Assembly (NCBI RefSeq): GCF_001945665.1
Contig: NZ_CP015780.1
Location: 248,001-312,000 of the forward strand
Length of the DNA: 64,000 nucleotides
Reading direction: 5' to 3'
DNA from: Borreliella mayonii
GTDB lineage: Bacteria > Spirochaetota > Spirochaetia > Borreliales > Borreliaceae
The position numbers were made by a program, and so were the translations under genes. Below, in pieces: positions 1 through 8,466 of the stretch (the stretch's first letter is position 1; every line of letters begins with the position of its first letter). The notes under the pieces are model-generated. The model made no database searches. It was given only the letters and a program-made list of their open reading frames with translations, and had not been told where the DNA came from.

Positions 1-923
1 TAGAATGGGACGATGAGCTTTTAAGCATATTAAATATTCCAAAAACAATTTTACCTGAACTTAAAGAAAGTTCCACAATATATGGCAAAACAGACAAAGC
101 GCTATTTGGAGCAGAAATTCCTATTGCAGGAATTGCTGGAGATCAATTTGCAGCAACATTTGGACAGGCTTGCCTTAAAAAAGGTATGGCTAAAAACACT
201 TATGGAACTGGTTGCTTTTTAACAGTAAATATAGGTAAAGAACCAATTATTAGCAATGACAAACTTTTAACTTCAATTGCATGGGGAAGAAAAAAATCTG
301 TAACTTATGTTCTTGAAGGAAGTGTTTTTATTGGTGGAGCCGTAATCCAGTGGCTAAGAGACGGTCTTGAATTTTTCAGAAAAAGCTCAGATGCAGAAAC
401 ATTGGCAAGCTCTGTCTCAGATAATGGCGGAATTTATTTTGTTCCAGCATTTGTTGGGCTTGGCGCACCTCATTGGGATTCTTATGCAAGAGGAACAATC
501 ATCGGAATAACAAGAGGATCAACAAAAGCTCACATTACAAGATCTGCTCTTGAAAGCATCGCATTTCAAAGTTTTGATATACTAAATACCATGAAAAAAT
601 CCGTTCCCAACTTTGAAATTCAAGAATTAAGAGTAGACGGAGGAGCAAGTCAAAATAATCTATTAATGCAATTTCAAGCTGATCTTTTAGAATGCAGAGT
701 TGTAAGACCAAAAATAACAGAAACAACCGCTCTTGGAGCAGCTTATCTAGCGGGGCTTGCAACAGGTTATTGGCAAAGCGCTGAAGAAATCGTAAGCCTT
801 TGGCAAGTAGATAAGATATTTACACCTTCAATGCCAAAAAATCAAAAAGAAAGGCTTCTTGAGAATTGGAACAGGGCAATTGAAAGATCAAAATCCTGGA
901 TACAGAATTCTAATAATCTATAA
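1..923 (+). CDS. glpK: Glycerol kinase, C-terminal part (5' end outside window)
   Basis: Phosphorylates glycerol to glycerol 3-phosphate with ATP in the cytoplasm, feeding glpD downstream. The reading frame is open from the first base of the window, so about 306 residues of a roughly 500-residue FGGY-family kinase are present and the gene is cut only by the window edge. Visible family signatures are the AGDQFAATFGQ segment, GMAKNTYGTGCF, VGLGAPHWD, DGGASQNNLLMQ (the second nucleotide-binding block) and ETTALGAAYLAG. An internal ATG at 186 lies inside the conserved GMAKNTYGTG motif and is not a start. It probably belongs to a glpF-glpK-glpD unit (BB0240-BB0243 by memory). Confidence 0.97.
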   Translation, partial: EWDDELLSILNIPKTILPELKESSTIYGKTDKALFGAEIPIAGIAGDQFAATFGQACLKKGMAKNTYGTGCFLTVNIGKEPIISNDKLLTSIAWGRKKSVTYVLEGSVFIGGAVIQWLRDGLEFFRKSSDAETLASSVSDNGGIYFVPAFVGLGAPHWDSYARGTIIGITRGSTKAHITRSALESIAFQSFDILNTMKKSVPNFEIQELRVDGGASQNNLLMQFQADLLECRVVRPKITETTALGAAYLAGLATGYWQSAEEIVSLWQVDKIFTPSMPKNQKERLLENWNRAIERSKSWIQNSNNL

Positions 924-1317
924 AAGTTAAAAATAGGGCTTTAAAGATTATAACAATAATATGCCGGTAGCAAAATTATGCACAATTTATTTAATTTTTT
1001 AAAAATAAAACAACATATAATAAAAATGTTTAGCAAGCAAATAAATCAATTATACAAACAGCTCTTAATTTTTTTCATCTTATCTATTGATATTGTACAT
1101 GTATTCAAGAAATAAGCTGTCTAAAATTTACAAAAAGGTGTAATTATTGGAGCAATAAAAAAATGGTTAATAATATATTAAATCTAAAGAAAAATCACAA
1201 AAAATTGAAAAATTTACCAGCGAAATTGGTCTATAGTACTAATTAAAATTAAAACAAATGGACTTTTCGAATTTTTTAAATCTAGTATTTAGCTAAAAAG
1301 AAAAGAAATCAACTAAA
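924..1317. other. 394-bp glpK-glpD intergenic region, mostly non-coding
   Basis: Very AT-rich stretch with no long reading frame. It holds two weak small open frames on the plus strand: 978-1115 (listed separately) and 1163-1246, which would encode 27 residues and has a GGAG 10 nt before its ATG. I see no strong hairpin with a T-run that would end glpK transcription. TTGAAA at 1205-1210 and TATAGT at 1232-1237 look like promoter hexamers but are 21 bp apart, too far for a normal sigma-70 promoter. The region may carry a long leader or a small RNA for glpD; that is inference. Confidence 0.5.
978..1115 (+). CDS. Possible 45-residue small protein between glpK and glpD
   Basis: An ATG at 978 opens a 45-codon frame, and a second in-frame ATG at 1026 would give 29 residues. 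The product would be basic at the N-terminus with a hydrophobic stretch (LLIFFILSIDIV) near the C-terminus. There is no convincing Shine-Dalgarno sequence before either ATG, so support is weak. Older annotation of this genome places a small hypothetical gene (BB0242, by memory) in this gap, which is the main reason to list it. It could equally be a chance frame in an untranslated leader. Confidence 0.25.
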   Translation: MHNLFNFLKIKQHIIKMFSKQINQLYKQLLIFFILSIDIVHVFKK

Positions 1318-2901
1318 ATGGAGGAATATTTAAATTTCATGAATAATAACAAAGAAACAAAATTAAAAGATCTTGAAAATCAAGAATTTGATCTTATAAT
1401 AATTGGAGGAGGCGCAACAGGTCTTGGCATTGCAGTAGACGCAATCACAAGGGGATATAAAACAATACTTATAGAAAAATTTGATTATGCAAAAGGAACT
1501 TCCTCTAGATCAAGCAAATTAATTCACGGCGGAGTAAGATATTTAGCCCAATGGAATATTTCTTTAGTTAAAGAAGCTTTACAGGAAAAAGCCATTCTTG
1601 AAAAAAATGCACCTCATTTAATTAACGAGTGTGCGCTTATCACTCCTATTTATAATATTTTAGAAATACCTTATTATTATTTTGGATTAGTTTACTATCA
1701 CAATCTTATGGGCAAAGAAAAAACTGCCAAATATAAAACTAAATTACTATCCAAAACATCTACCATCGAAAAAGCTCCTAATATTAAAACAGAAGGTCTT
1801 AAATGCTCTGTTCTATATTACGACGATTCATTTGATGATGCTAGAATGGCAATAACATTACTAAGAACTTTTACCGAAAAAGGAGGTATTGCACTTAACT
1901 ATACAGAACTTAAAAAATTCAACAAAGAAAACGGAAAACTTTCAGGAGCTCTCATACAAAATAAATTTTCAAAAGAACAAATTTCATTAAAAAGCAAATG
2001 CATAATAAACGCAACAGGAATATTTTCAGATGAAATAAGAAAATTGGATGATGAAAAAGCTTTAAACATCATTAAACCTTCCCAAGGTAGCCATTTAATA
2101 ATCAAAAAAGATAAATTTCCCAAAAATCATGCAATATTAATGCCTAAAACTAGTGATAATAGGATTTTATTTGCTATTCCTTGGCATGATAGTGTTGTTT
2201 GCGGAAGCACTGATATTCCAATAAAAGAAATAGAAGAAGAACCTAAAAGATTTGACGAAGAGATTGACTTTATAATAAATAATTTAAACAACTATTTAAA
2301 TATTAAAATAGACAAATCAGATGTAAAAAGTGTATATACCGGAATAAGACCATTAATAATGGACCCAAAAGCTGAAGGCAACACTTCAAAAATCTCAAGA
2401 AATGAAAAAATATTTATATCAGATTCAAATCTTATTACAATAGCGGGAGGCAAATATACTACATATAGAAAAATGGCAGAAAAAACTTTGCTCAAGGCCA
2501 TAGAAAAAAATTTAATACCAAATTGCAAACCAACTACAGAAAATTTAAAGTTGCACGGCTACCTTAAAAAAGAAGAGGCAATGAAAATTCCTGAACCTTT
2601 TAGAGCTTATGGCAGCGACTTTGAAATTCTAAAAAATATGGAGGGTTTTGACAAAAAGATACACAAAAACTTGGATTTAAATGAAGCCCAAATAGCTTTT
2701 TCAATTGAATTTGAGCAAGCCAAAACTATTGAGGATGTTTTAGCAAGAAGAACAAGATCGCTACCCTTAAATCCTCAAGCTACAATTGAAGCCGCTCCAA
2801 GAGTTGCTGAAATAATGATGAAAAAATTAAATAAATCTGAAGAGTGGAAAAATGAACAAATAAAAAACTTTTTAGAAATAAGTAAAAAATATTTAATTTA
2901 A
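1318..2901 (+). CDS. glpD: Aerobic-type FAD-dependent glycerol-3-phosphate dehydrogenase
   Basis: Oxidises glycerol 3-phosphate to dihydroxyacetone phosphate at the inner face of the cytoplasmic membrane, sending glycerol into glycolysis; glycerol use is known to matter for Borrelia in the tick. The 527-residue length fits GlpD. Residues 30-37 form the FAD-binding GGGATGLG loop, and SSRSSKLIHGGVRYL follows at about 62-76, a GlpD signature. ATAGGKYTTYR near residue 380 is the C-terminal FAD-contact block. Start choice is uncertain: the ATG at 1318 is itself followed by GGAGG (1320-1324), and an in-frame ATG lies at 1339, but with a 14-nt spacing that is longer than usual. I keep 1318. Confidence 0.95.
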   Translation: MEEYLNFMNNNKETKLKDLENQEFDLIIIGGGATGLGIAVDAITRGYKTILIEKFDYAKGTSSRSSKLIHGGVRYLAQWNISLVKEALQEKAILEKNAPHLINECALITPIYNILEIPYYYFGLVYYHNLMGKEKTAKYKTKLLSKTSTIEKAPNIKTEGLKCSVLYYDDSFDDARMAITLLRTFTEKGGIALNYTELKKFNKENGKLSGALIQNKFSKEQISLKSKCIINATGIFSDEIRKLDDEKALNIIKPSQGSHLIIKKDKFPKNHAILMPKTSDNRILFAIPWHDSVVCGSTDIPIKEIEEEPKRFDEEIDFIINNLNNYLNIKIDKSDVKSVYTGIRPLIMDPKAEGNTSKISRNEKIFISDSNLITIAGGKYTTYRKMAEKTLLKAIEKNLIPNCKPTTENLKLHGYLKKEEAMKIPEPFRAYGSDFEILKNMEGFDKKIHKNLDLNEAQIAFSIEFEQAKTIEDVLARRTRSLPLNPQATIEAAPRVAEIMMKKLNKSEEWKNEQIKNFLEISKKYLI

Positions 2902-2927
2902 AATTAATTTAATTTTTACTATTAAAC

Positions 2928-2952
2928 AAAGGGATTGTTAAACAATCCCTTT
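2928..2952. terminator. Bidirectional hairpin terminator between glpD and the YaaR-like gene
   Basis: AAAGGGATTGTT at 2928-2939 and AACAATCCCTTT at 2941-2952 are perfect reverse complements around a single A, giving in practice a roughly 10-bp stem with a short loop. The A-run before and T-run after the stem allow it to act for both converging transcripts: glpD from the left and the minus-strand gene ending at 2994 from the right. No other sequence in this gap looks functional. Confidence 0.8.
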
Positions 2953-2993
2953 TAATTTAAAACTTAAAACATTGAAAAAATCTAAAACCCAAT

Positions 2994-3488
2994 TCACATT
3001 AATAAATTCACAAGTAAACCTTGAATCTCTTCAATGCTATCTAAAAGTTTAATCTGAGTCATTTGATTTTGTAAAACAGAATGGGCAAGTTTGTCTAACT
3101 TATCGTTAATAATCTTAATAATTCTATACTTGGGTCGCTTAGAATCTCCCAAACTTCCCCCTTTTTGTTCTTTCAAACAAACAGAAGATGATATAATAAT
3201 AGACATAAACTCTGAAATAACTTTTTTATAAAAAATCACATTTTGCCTAGAAGGCTCACTCAAAAGCCTCTCACCAGTCTCATTAATTCCATCCAACATG
3301 CTTTTAATTAAGTCGAGATTAAATTCTCCATTTTCAAGCAAAATAAAATGCTTATCCTCTTTAGCGCTTTCAATCTGAAAAACCGAAGAAAAAACATTGC
3401 TTTTATCAAAAAATACCTTTTTGCCACTTTTTTTATAATCTTTTGAATTAAGATTTAATGCCCCAGCAATCAAATTATTTACTTTCAT
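2994..3488 (-). CDS. YaaR/DUF327-family protein (BB0244-like)
   Basis: A soluble 164-residue protein. The C-terminal half resembles the YaaR (DUF327) family as I remember it: a segment YKKVISEFMSIII, then a basic stretch, then IKIINDKLDKLAHSVL and a final LLDSIEEIQGLLVNLL, matching the family pattern of IDEKL and IRGLL near the C-terminus. The molecular function of the family is not established. No signal peptide or membrane segment. The start overlaps the end of the bactofilin gene by 14 nt, so the two are probably translationally coupled, and it is the last gene of a three-gene minus-strand unit with the M23 peptidase. Family assignment is from motif memory and should be tested by profile search. 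Confidence 0.75.
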   Translation of the reverse strand: MKVNNLIAGALNLNSKDYKKSGKKVFFDKSNVFSSVFQIESAKEDKHFILLENGEFNLDLIKSMLDGINETGERLLSEPSRQNVIFYKKVISEFMSIIISSSVCLKEQKGGSLGDSKRPKYRIIKIINDKLDKLAHSVLQNQMTQIKLLDSIEEIQGLLVNLLM

Positions 3489-4029
3489 CTATTTTACTCA
3501 CAACACTTGAAAAATATTTATCATCTTCACCTTCTAAAAGTTGAAAAGATTTTTTTTCTTCTTGATGCTCCTTATTGATTTCAATTAAAAGATCTTCATT
3601 AACCTTATAAGAGCCAGTATAAAAAAGGGTGTTTCTTTCAGGAGCTCTAAGGTATTCAGAACCAATATCCATATACCCATCAATAATAGCACCCTCTTCA
3701 ACTTCAATCGACTTACAAGAAATATTCCCAATAACACACCCTGATGCAAATATTTTAATCTTGCTTTTAGCATAAATATTGCCCACAACCATTCCAGAAA
3801 TAACAAGTTCATTAGCATCAATACTAGATTTAACTCTGCCACTCTCTCCAATAATTACTCTTTTCGTAGAGCTAATAGTGCCTATAAAATCACCATCAAG
3901 CCGAATAAAATTATTTGAAACTAAATCTCCTTTAAAAAAATCACCAACACCCACTATTGTTTTTATTTCGTCAAAAATAAACAAAGGAGAGGCTTTTCTT
4001 TCTTTTTTCACATTCAAAAAATTTAACAT
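3475..4029 (-). CDS. Bactofilin (polymer-forming cytoskeletal protein)
   Basis: Bactofilins polymerise into filaments at the membrane and organise cell-wall enzymes. This 184-residue protein has the expected core at about residues 25-125: short repeats of a beta-helix with spaced glycines and valines, such as IRLDGDFIGTISS, VIIGESGRVKSSI, LVISGMVVGNIYA and CVIGNISCKSIEV, followed by a polar tail. The start ATG directly follows the stop of the upstream M23 peptidase gene (TAG then ATG), and the end overlaps the YaaR-like gene. A bactofilin beside an M23 endopeptidase is the arrangement known in other bacteria where bactofilin positions the peptidase to set cell shape; a role in spirochaete helical or flat-wave form is inference. 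Confidence 0.9.
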   Translation of the reverse strand: MLNFLNVKKERKASPLFIFDEIKTIVGVGDFFKGDLVSNNFIRLDGDFIGTISSTKRVIIGESGRVKSSIDANELVISGMVVGNIYAKSKIKIFASGCVIGNISCKSIEVEEGAIIDGYMDIGSEYLRAPERNTLFYTGSYKVNEDLLIEINKEHQEEKKSFQLLEGEDDKYFSSVVSKIDESK

Positions 4030-5055
4030 CTATTTCGAAGCTCCTGTTGCTAAATTCAAATACATATCAGGATTAATAACTTGAGAACCTACACGAACCT
4101 CATAATGAACATGTGGGCCCGTTGCATAGCCTGTCTGCCCCATAAATCCAATTATCTGCCCCTTTTTGACATAAGACCCTTTAGAAGTATTAAGACGCGA
4201 CATATGCGCATAAAGAGTAGCAAGTCCATACTTATGCTTAATTTGAACAAAATTGCCATAGCCTGCTGATTGATAGCTTGCTCTAACAACTTCCCCATCA
4301 GCAGTTGCAACAATAGGAGTTCCAATTCTAACTCCTCCAAGATCTATGCCTTTGTGAATATACCACTGCCTAGTAAAAGGCTCAATAGCTGGACCAAAAT
4401 GCAGGGTAATAATTCCAGATCCACCCGCAAGAGGCCAAAGAGAAGGAATATCATTTAAAAGCTTGTCCTGAGCGTGCAATACCTTAACTATGCTTTTAAG
4501 AGGAGGAATTGAACTTTCTATTTTGCTTTTAATATTTTTAAGATCGCTAAGCTCTTTTATTGAATTAGCTTCTAAAATTTGCAAATCAATAAAATCAGAA
4601 AGATCTCCATCTAGTTTATTTTTATTTAAATCAACACCATTAGAGTTGATTTTTAAAGAAGTTTTAAGCTCATCTAAAATTTTAGAAAAATTTTTTGCAA
4701 CAGAGTTAATTTCTACAACTGTATTTCTAAAATCTTCAATCTCAGATTCTGCCAAAGAGTAATTTTTCTCTGTGGATTTCACAATTGATGAGAGAGTAAC
4801 ATAATTAACAGCAAGCAAAACAAACCCTATAAAACCGCCAAAAAAAAAAGTAGCAAAGAAAAATAAAGTCAAAAAAGAAATTTTAATATTTTTTACATTC
4901 CCTTTAACATGGGGAATAATCATAAAACTAATATTTTGCTTAAAAAAAGAATGTACAACCTTAAGGGCTATAAACAAAGAATTATAAATAGCTAAAAAAA
5001 ACTTTAAAATTCCTTTAAAACCCAAAATAATCTTAAATTTAATTCTTTTCTTCAT
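4030..5055 (-). CDS. Membrane-anchored M23 (LytM) endopeptidase
   Basis: Predicted zinc endopeptidase that cuts peptidoglycan cross-links in the periplasm. I chose the ATG at 5055 (341 residues) because AAGG sits 6 nt upstream; a TTG at 5070 would add five residues. A membrane segment spans about residues 60-85, followed by a coiled-coil-like region (about 90-200) and the M23 domain. Metal ligands and active-site histidines are all present: HKGID (H234, D238), YAHMS (H284) and HVHYE (H315, H317). It is the first gene of the unit with the bactofilin and YaaR-like genes. The architecture (one membrane helix, coiled coil, LytM domain) matches bactofilin-associated peptidases elsewhere. Confidence 0.92.
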   Translation of the reverse strand: MKKRIKFKIILGFKGILKFFLAIYNSLFIALKVVHSFFKQNISFMIIPHVKGNVKNIKISFLTLFFFATFFFGGFIGFVLLAVNYVTLSSIVKSTEKNYSLAESEIEDFRNTVVEINSVAKNFSKILDELKTSLKINSNGVDLNKNKLDGDLSDFIDLQILEANSIKELSDLKNIKSKIESSIPPLKSIVKVLHAQDKLLNDIPSLWPLAGGSGIITLHFGPAIEPFTRQWYIHKGIDLGGVRIGTPIVATADGEVVRASYQSAGYGNFVQIKHKYGLATLYAHMSRLNTSKGSYVKKGQIIGFMGQTGYATGPHVHYEVRVGSQVINPDMYLNLATGASK

Positions 5056-5240
5056 AACAAACCTTACCAAAAATTACCATACTAAAACAAAAAAATTAAA
5101 AATTTATTTAAATACCTTAGACAAAAATCCAAATTTTTCTATAAAAACCTAGTACAAAAATGCTCAACAAATATAAAAAATTAAAGAGAATAATATTTAA
5201 AACCAATACGATTATGAAATTAAACTCATAAATACTTTAT

Positions 5241-5246
5241 TATTAT
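5241..5246 (+). promoter_or_regulatory. Possible -10 hexamer for a leaderless rdgB transcript
   Basis: TATTAT at 5241-5246 ends only 4 nt before the rdgB ATG at 5251. A transcript starting the usual 5-7 nt downstream would begin at or next to the start codon. I find no good -35 hexamer at the expected distance and the local sequence is almost all A and T, so this is a weak call. Confidence 0.25.
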
Positions 5247-5250
5247 ATAG

Positions 5251-5856
5251 ATGAAAACACTATTTTTTGCAACAACAAATGAAAATAAAATAAATGAAGT
5301 AAAAAATATATTAGATATACCTAATTTAAACTTAATAGTCCCCCAAAATTTTAATATAAAAGAAACAGGAAAAACATTTAAAGAAAACTCTTTGCTTAAA
5401 GCAAAAGCACTGTTTGAAATTTTAAATAAAAATCAAAATGTTTTTGGGGAAGATTCTGGGTTGTGCATTGAGGCACTAAACTTGGAGCCTGGAATTTACT
5501 CCAAAAGATATGACATTTATAAGCTATGTAAAAAATTAAGCACTAATGAAAAAAACCAACTAATTTTAGACTTAATGAAAAATGAAAAAAACAGAAAAGC
5601 GTATTTTATATGCAACATAAGCTATATATCAAAAAATAAAAAAATATTAAATTTTGAAGGAATTATTAAGGGAAAAATTGCCTTAAGTTTAAATAATGAC
5701 AAAAACTATGGATTTGGCTATGATTCAATATTTTTAACTAAAAATAATAAAAAACTTAGCGATCTAACACTTGAAGAAAAAAACAAAATATCCCATCGAG
5801 GAATAGCATTTTTAAAATTTAAAAAATTTTTATTAGAATCTTTATTCAACAGCTAA
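5251..5856 (+). CDS. rdgB: Non-canonical purine NTP pyrophosphatase (Ham1/RdgB)
   Basis: Hydrolyses ITP, dITP and XTP to monophosphates, keeping deaminated purines out of nucleic acids. The 201-residue length is typical. Family signatures are the N-terminal [16 protein letters not shown] substrate loop, [11 protein letters not shown] (catalytic acidic residues), YGFGYDSIF and the C-terminal [10 protein letters not shown]. No Shine-Dalgarno sequence is visible; instead a TATTAT-like hexamer lies only a few bases before the ATG, so the message could be leaderless. It is transcribed away from the M23 peptidase gene across a 195-bp AT-rich gap. Confidence 0.93.
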   Translation: MKTLFFATTNENKINEVKNILDIPNLNLIVPQNFNIKETGKTFKENSLLKAKALFEILNKNQNVFGEDSGLCIEALNLEPGIYSKRYDIYKLCKKLSTNEKNQLILDLMKNEKNRKAYFICNISYISKNKKILNFEGIIKGKIALSLNNDKNYGFGYDSIFLTKNNKKLSDLTLEEKNKISHRGIAFLKFKKFLLESLFNS

Positions 5857-5975
5857 ACTTAAAGGCTTTTTATATATAAAGTTTAGACTTTATTGTAAAA
5901 TAAAAAGCACAATGTTTATAAAATTTCGACTTATTATTTCTTTCCAAACAATAAAAAAAGGAAGAGGAGAATTTA

Positions 5976-7748
5976 GTGATAAATAGAAATGAAATCAATG
6001 AGAATGATAAATGGGATTTATCTTTTCTATTTGAAAATGAAGAAGAATATGCAAAAGCAATCAATGCTATTGAAATCAAAACCAAAGAATTTAAAAAATA
6101 TGAAAAATTGGAATTAAATTTTGATTTGTTTAAAGAAATTTTAAACAAATATTATGAAATCATGGAAGATTTAGAGAAAGTCTCTTACTATGCAATGCTT
6201 CAATTAGAAACAGATGTAACAAACAAGGATTCAAATAAAATATATTCTATATGTGTTAACTTAGCTACAAAAGTATCTAATACTACCTCATACTTCATGC
6301 CGAAAATACTAAAAACAGACGAAAAAAAAATTCAAGCTTGGATAAATGAGCCAGAACTTAAGGATAAAAAGATTGCAATTGAAAAAATACTAAGAGAAAA
6401 AAACCACATTTTAAGCGAACAAGAAGAAAAAATACTTGCCAACTACACACCTATTTACTCATCTTATCAAAACATATTCTCAGCATTAACAAATGCTGAT
6501 ATGGAATTTGGAGAAATCAATGGTCGCCCTTTAACCAATTCCACTTACACACTATTTCTACAAAACGAAGATCAAAAAATACGAAAAGAAGCTTTTTTAA
6601 AATTTTATCAAAAATACAAAAATAATGAGAATACACTTGCTAATCTTATTATTTCAGACTTTAAGAAAAATCACTTTATTGCAAAGACAAGAAAGTTTCA
6701 AAATACTTTTTCAATGCAACTCTTTTCAAACAACATTGACAAAAAAGTTTATACAAATTTAATCGAAACTGTCAATGAAAATTTATCTGTGCTTAATGAC
6801 TATTATGAGTTTAGAAAAAAAGTTTTAAACCAAGAATATCTATATCACTATGATGTTTACGTGCCATTAACAAAAGGAATAACATTTAAAAATTCGTTTG
6901 AAGAAGCTTGTGAGAAAATATTAAAATCTTTAGAGATACTAGGAAATGAATATACAAAAACCCTAAGAAATGGTCTTTTAAAAGAAAGATGGGTTGATAA
7001 ATACGAGAATACTGGAAAAAGATCAGGGGCTTTTAGCGCTGGATCATACAACGGAAAACCTTACATACTTCTTAATTACAAAGACGAATCAATAAGAGAT
7101 ATGTTTACACTTGCACACGAAGCAGGACATTCAATGCACTCTTACTTTAGTATAAAAAACAATCAATTTCCACACTATAATTATTCCATTTTCGAAGCAG
7201 AAATAGCATCAATAATTAATGAACAAATATTAGCAGAATATTTGCTTAAAAACGAAACCGATACTAAAAAAATAAAATATATAAAACTCACACAAATTGA
7301 CGACATGATTTCAACATTCTTCCGACAAACAATGTTTGCTGAATTTGAGTACATTATTCATGAAATGATTAGCAAGGAAGAATCTGTTATAAAAGAAACA
7401 CTAATAGAAACTTATATGAATTTGCTAAAAAAATACTTTGGACCTAGTCTAAAATTTGATGAATTAAGTCCACTTGAATGCCTTAGAATTCCTCACTTTT
7501 ATTCACCCTTTTATGTGTATCAATATGCTACAGGCATTGCAGCTGCTCTGTCAATATACAAAGATATTAAAGAAAATAAAAAAGATGCAGTAAAAAATTA
7601 TATAAAATTTTTAAAAACAGGTGGTTCTAAATATCCACTAGATTCCTTAAATATTACCGGAGTAGATTTAACAAAAAAAGCAACAATAGAAAACACTATT
7701 AATATTTTTAAATGTAGACTTGAAGAGATAAAAAAAATATTCCAATAA
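5976..7748 (+). CDS. pepF: Oligoendopeptidase F (M3B metallopeptidase)
   Basis: Cytoplasmic zinc peptidase that degrades short peptides, useful in an amino-acid auxotroph that imports oligopeptides. The 590-residue length fits PepF. The zinc motif HEAGH is at residues 381-385, preceded by DMFTLA, with the third ligand expected in FEAEIASIINE about 25 residues later; SPFYVYQYATG near the C-terminus is also typical. The start is GTG at 5976, chosen because AGGAGA (5965-5970) lies 5 nt upstream. It is followed after 13 nt by pcs, so pepF, pcs and dedA probably form one transcript. Confidence 0.95.
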   Translation: MINRNEINENDKWDLSFLFENEEEYAKAINAIEIKTKEFKKYEKLELNFDLFKEILNKYYEIMEDLEKVSYYAMLQLETDVTNKDSNKIYSICVNLATKVSNTTSYFMPKILKTDEKKIQAWINEPELKDKKIAIEKILREKNHILSEQEEKILANYTPIYSSYQNIFSALTNADMEFGEINGRPLTNSTYTLFLQNEDQKIRKEAFLKFYQKYKNNENTLANLIISDFKKNHFIAKTRKFQNTFSMQLFSNNIDKKVYTNLIETVNENLSVLNDYYEFRKKVLNQEYLYHYDVYVPLTKGITFKNSFEEACEKILKSLEILGNEYTKTLRNGLLKERWVDKYENTGKRSGAFSAGSYNGKPYILLNYKDESIRDMFTLAHEAGHSMHSYFSIKNNQFPHYNYSIFEAEIASIINEQILAEYLLKNETDTKKIKYIKLTQIDDMISTFFRQTMFAEFEYIIHEMISKEESVIKETLIETYMNLLKKYFGPSLKFDELSPLECLRIPHFYSPFYVYQYATGIAAALSIYKDIKENKKDAVKNYIKFLKTGGSKYPLDSLNITGVDLTKKATIENTINIFKCRLEEIKKIFQ

Positions 7749-7761
7749 AAGGAGATTTACT

Positions 7762-8466
7762 GTGAAAAATATCAATTTGATTTTAGCTTGGCTTGTACAT
7801 ATTTTTACAGCATCTGGCTTGATTGTAGGACTTTACTCAATAATTTCAATTGTAAATGGTGATTATTCTCTTCTTTTAAGGTTAACAGTAATAGGGCTTA
7901 TAATAGATGGAATTGATGGAACTATGGCAAGAAAGCTTAAAGTGAAAGAATTAATACCTGAAATTGATGGCACTCTACTTGATAATATTACAGACTACAT
8001 AAACTATACATTCATACCTGTTATATTTTTTTATTTAGGAGAATTCATTGAAGAAAAATATAAAGTCGCCATTTGCATTGGAATTTTACTCTCATCAGCA
8101 TACCAATTCTCAAGAACAGATGCAAAAACAAATGATAACTACTTTAGAGGATTTCCTTCTTTATGGAATCTCTTTGTGATATTAAACATAATCTTTAAAA
8201 TAGAGCAAATAACAAATTTTATTGCAATGTCAATATGCATTATAACAAGCTTTATCCCAATAAAATTTATTTATCCATCAAAAACTAAAGAATTAAGGAA
8301 AATTACTATACCAATAACAATAATAAGCTGCCCAATATTTGTTGTATCAATATTTTCAGAACTATCCACAACAACGTTAAAAATAGCAAAAACGGTTCTT
8401 ATCCTTTACTTTGCATATTTAACTTTAGCAAGCATATATTTAACCTATAAAACAAGAAATAGATGA
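7762..8466 (+). CDS. pcs: Phosphatidylcholine synthase (CDP-diacylglycerol-choline transferase)
   Basis: Integral membrane enzyme that condenses CDP-diacylglycerol with choline to make phosphatidylcholine in one step, a route found in few bacteria and dependent on host choline. The CDP-alcohol phosphotransferase signature is complete: D49, D52, G53, A56, R57, G70, D74 and D78 in the stretch starting DGIDGTMAR. About seven hydrophobic segments follow the family pattern and the length (234 residues) is normal for Pcs. The start is GTG with AAGGAG upstream. It overlaps the next gene by 4 nt (ATGA). Confidence 0.93.
   Translation: MKNINLILAWLVHIFTASGLIVGLYSIISIVNGDYSLLLRLTVIGLIIDGIDGTMARKLKVKELIPEIDGTLLDNITDYINYTFIPVIFFYLGEFIEEKYKVAICIGILLSSAYQFSRTDAKTNDNYFRGFPSLWNLFVILNIIFKIEQITNFIAMSICIITSFIPIKFIYPSKTKELRKITIPITIISCPIFVVSIFSELSTTTLKIAKTVLILYFAYLTLASIYLTYKTRNR

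Noticed and set aside
535..762. 75-codon frame on the minus strand inside glpK
   Set aside because: Lies fully opposite the well-conserved glycerol kinase core; leucine-rich composition is a shadow of the coding strand.
1..923. glpK as a truncated pseudogene
   Set aside because: The frame is open to the window edge and carries intact motifs; only the window border cuts it.
5056..5070. TTG start adding five residues to the M23 peptidase
   Set aside because: The ATG at 5055 has AAGG at good spacing, the TTG lacks one.
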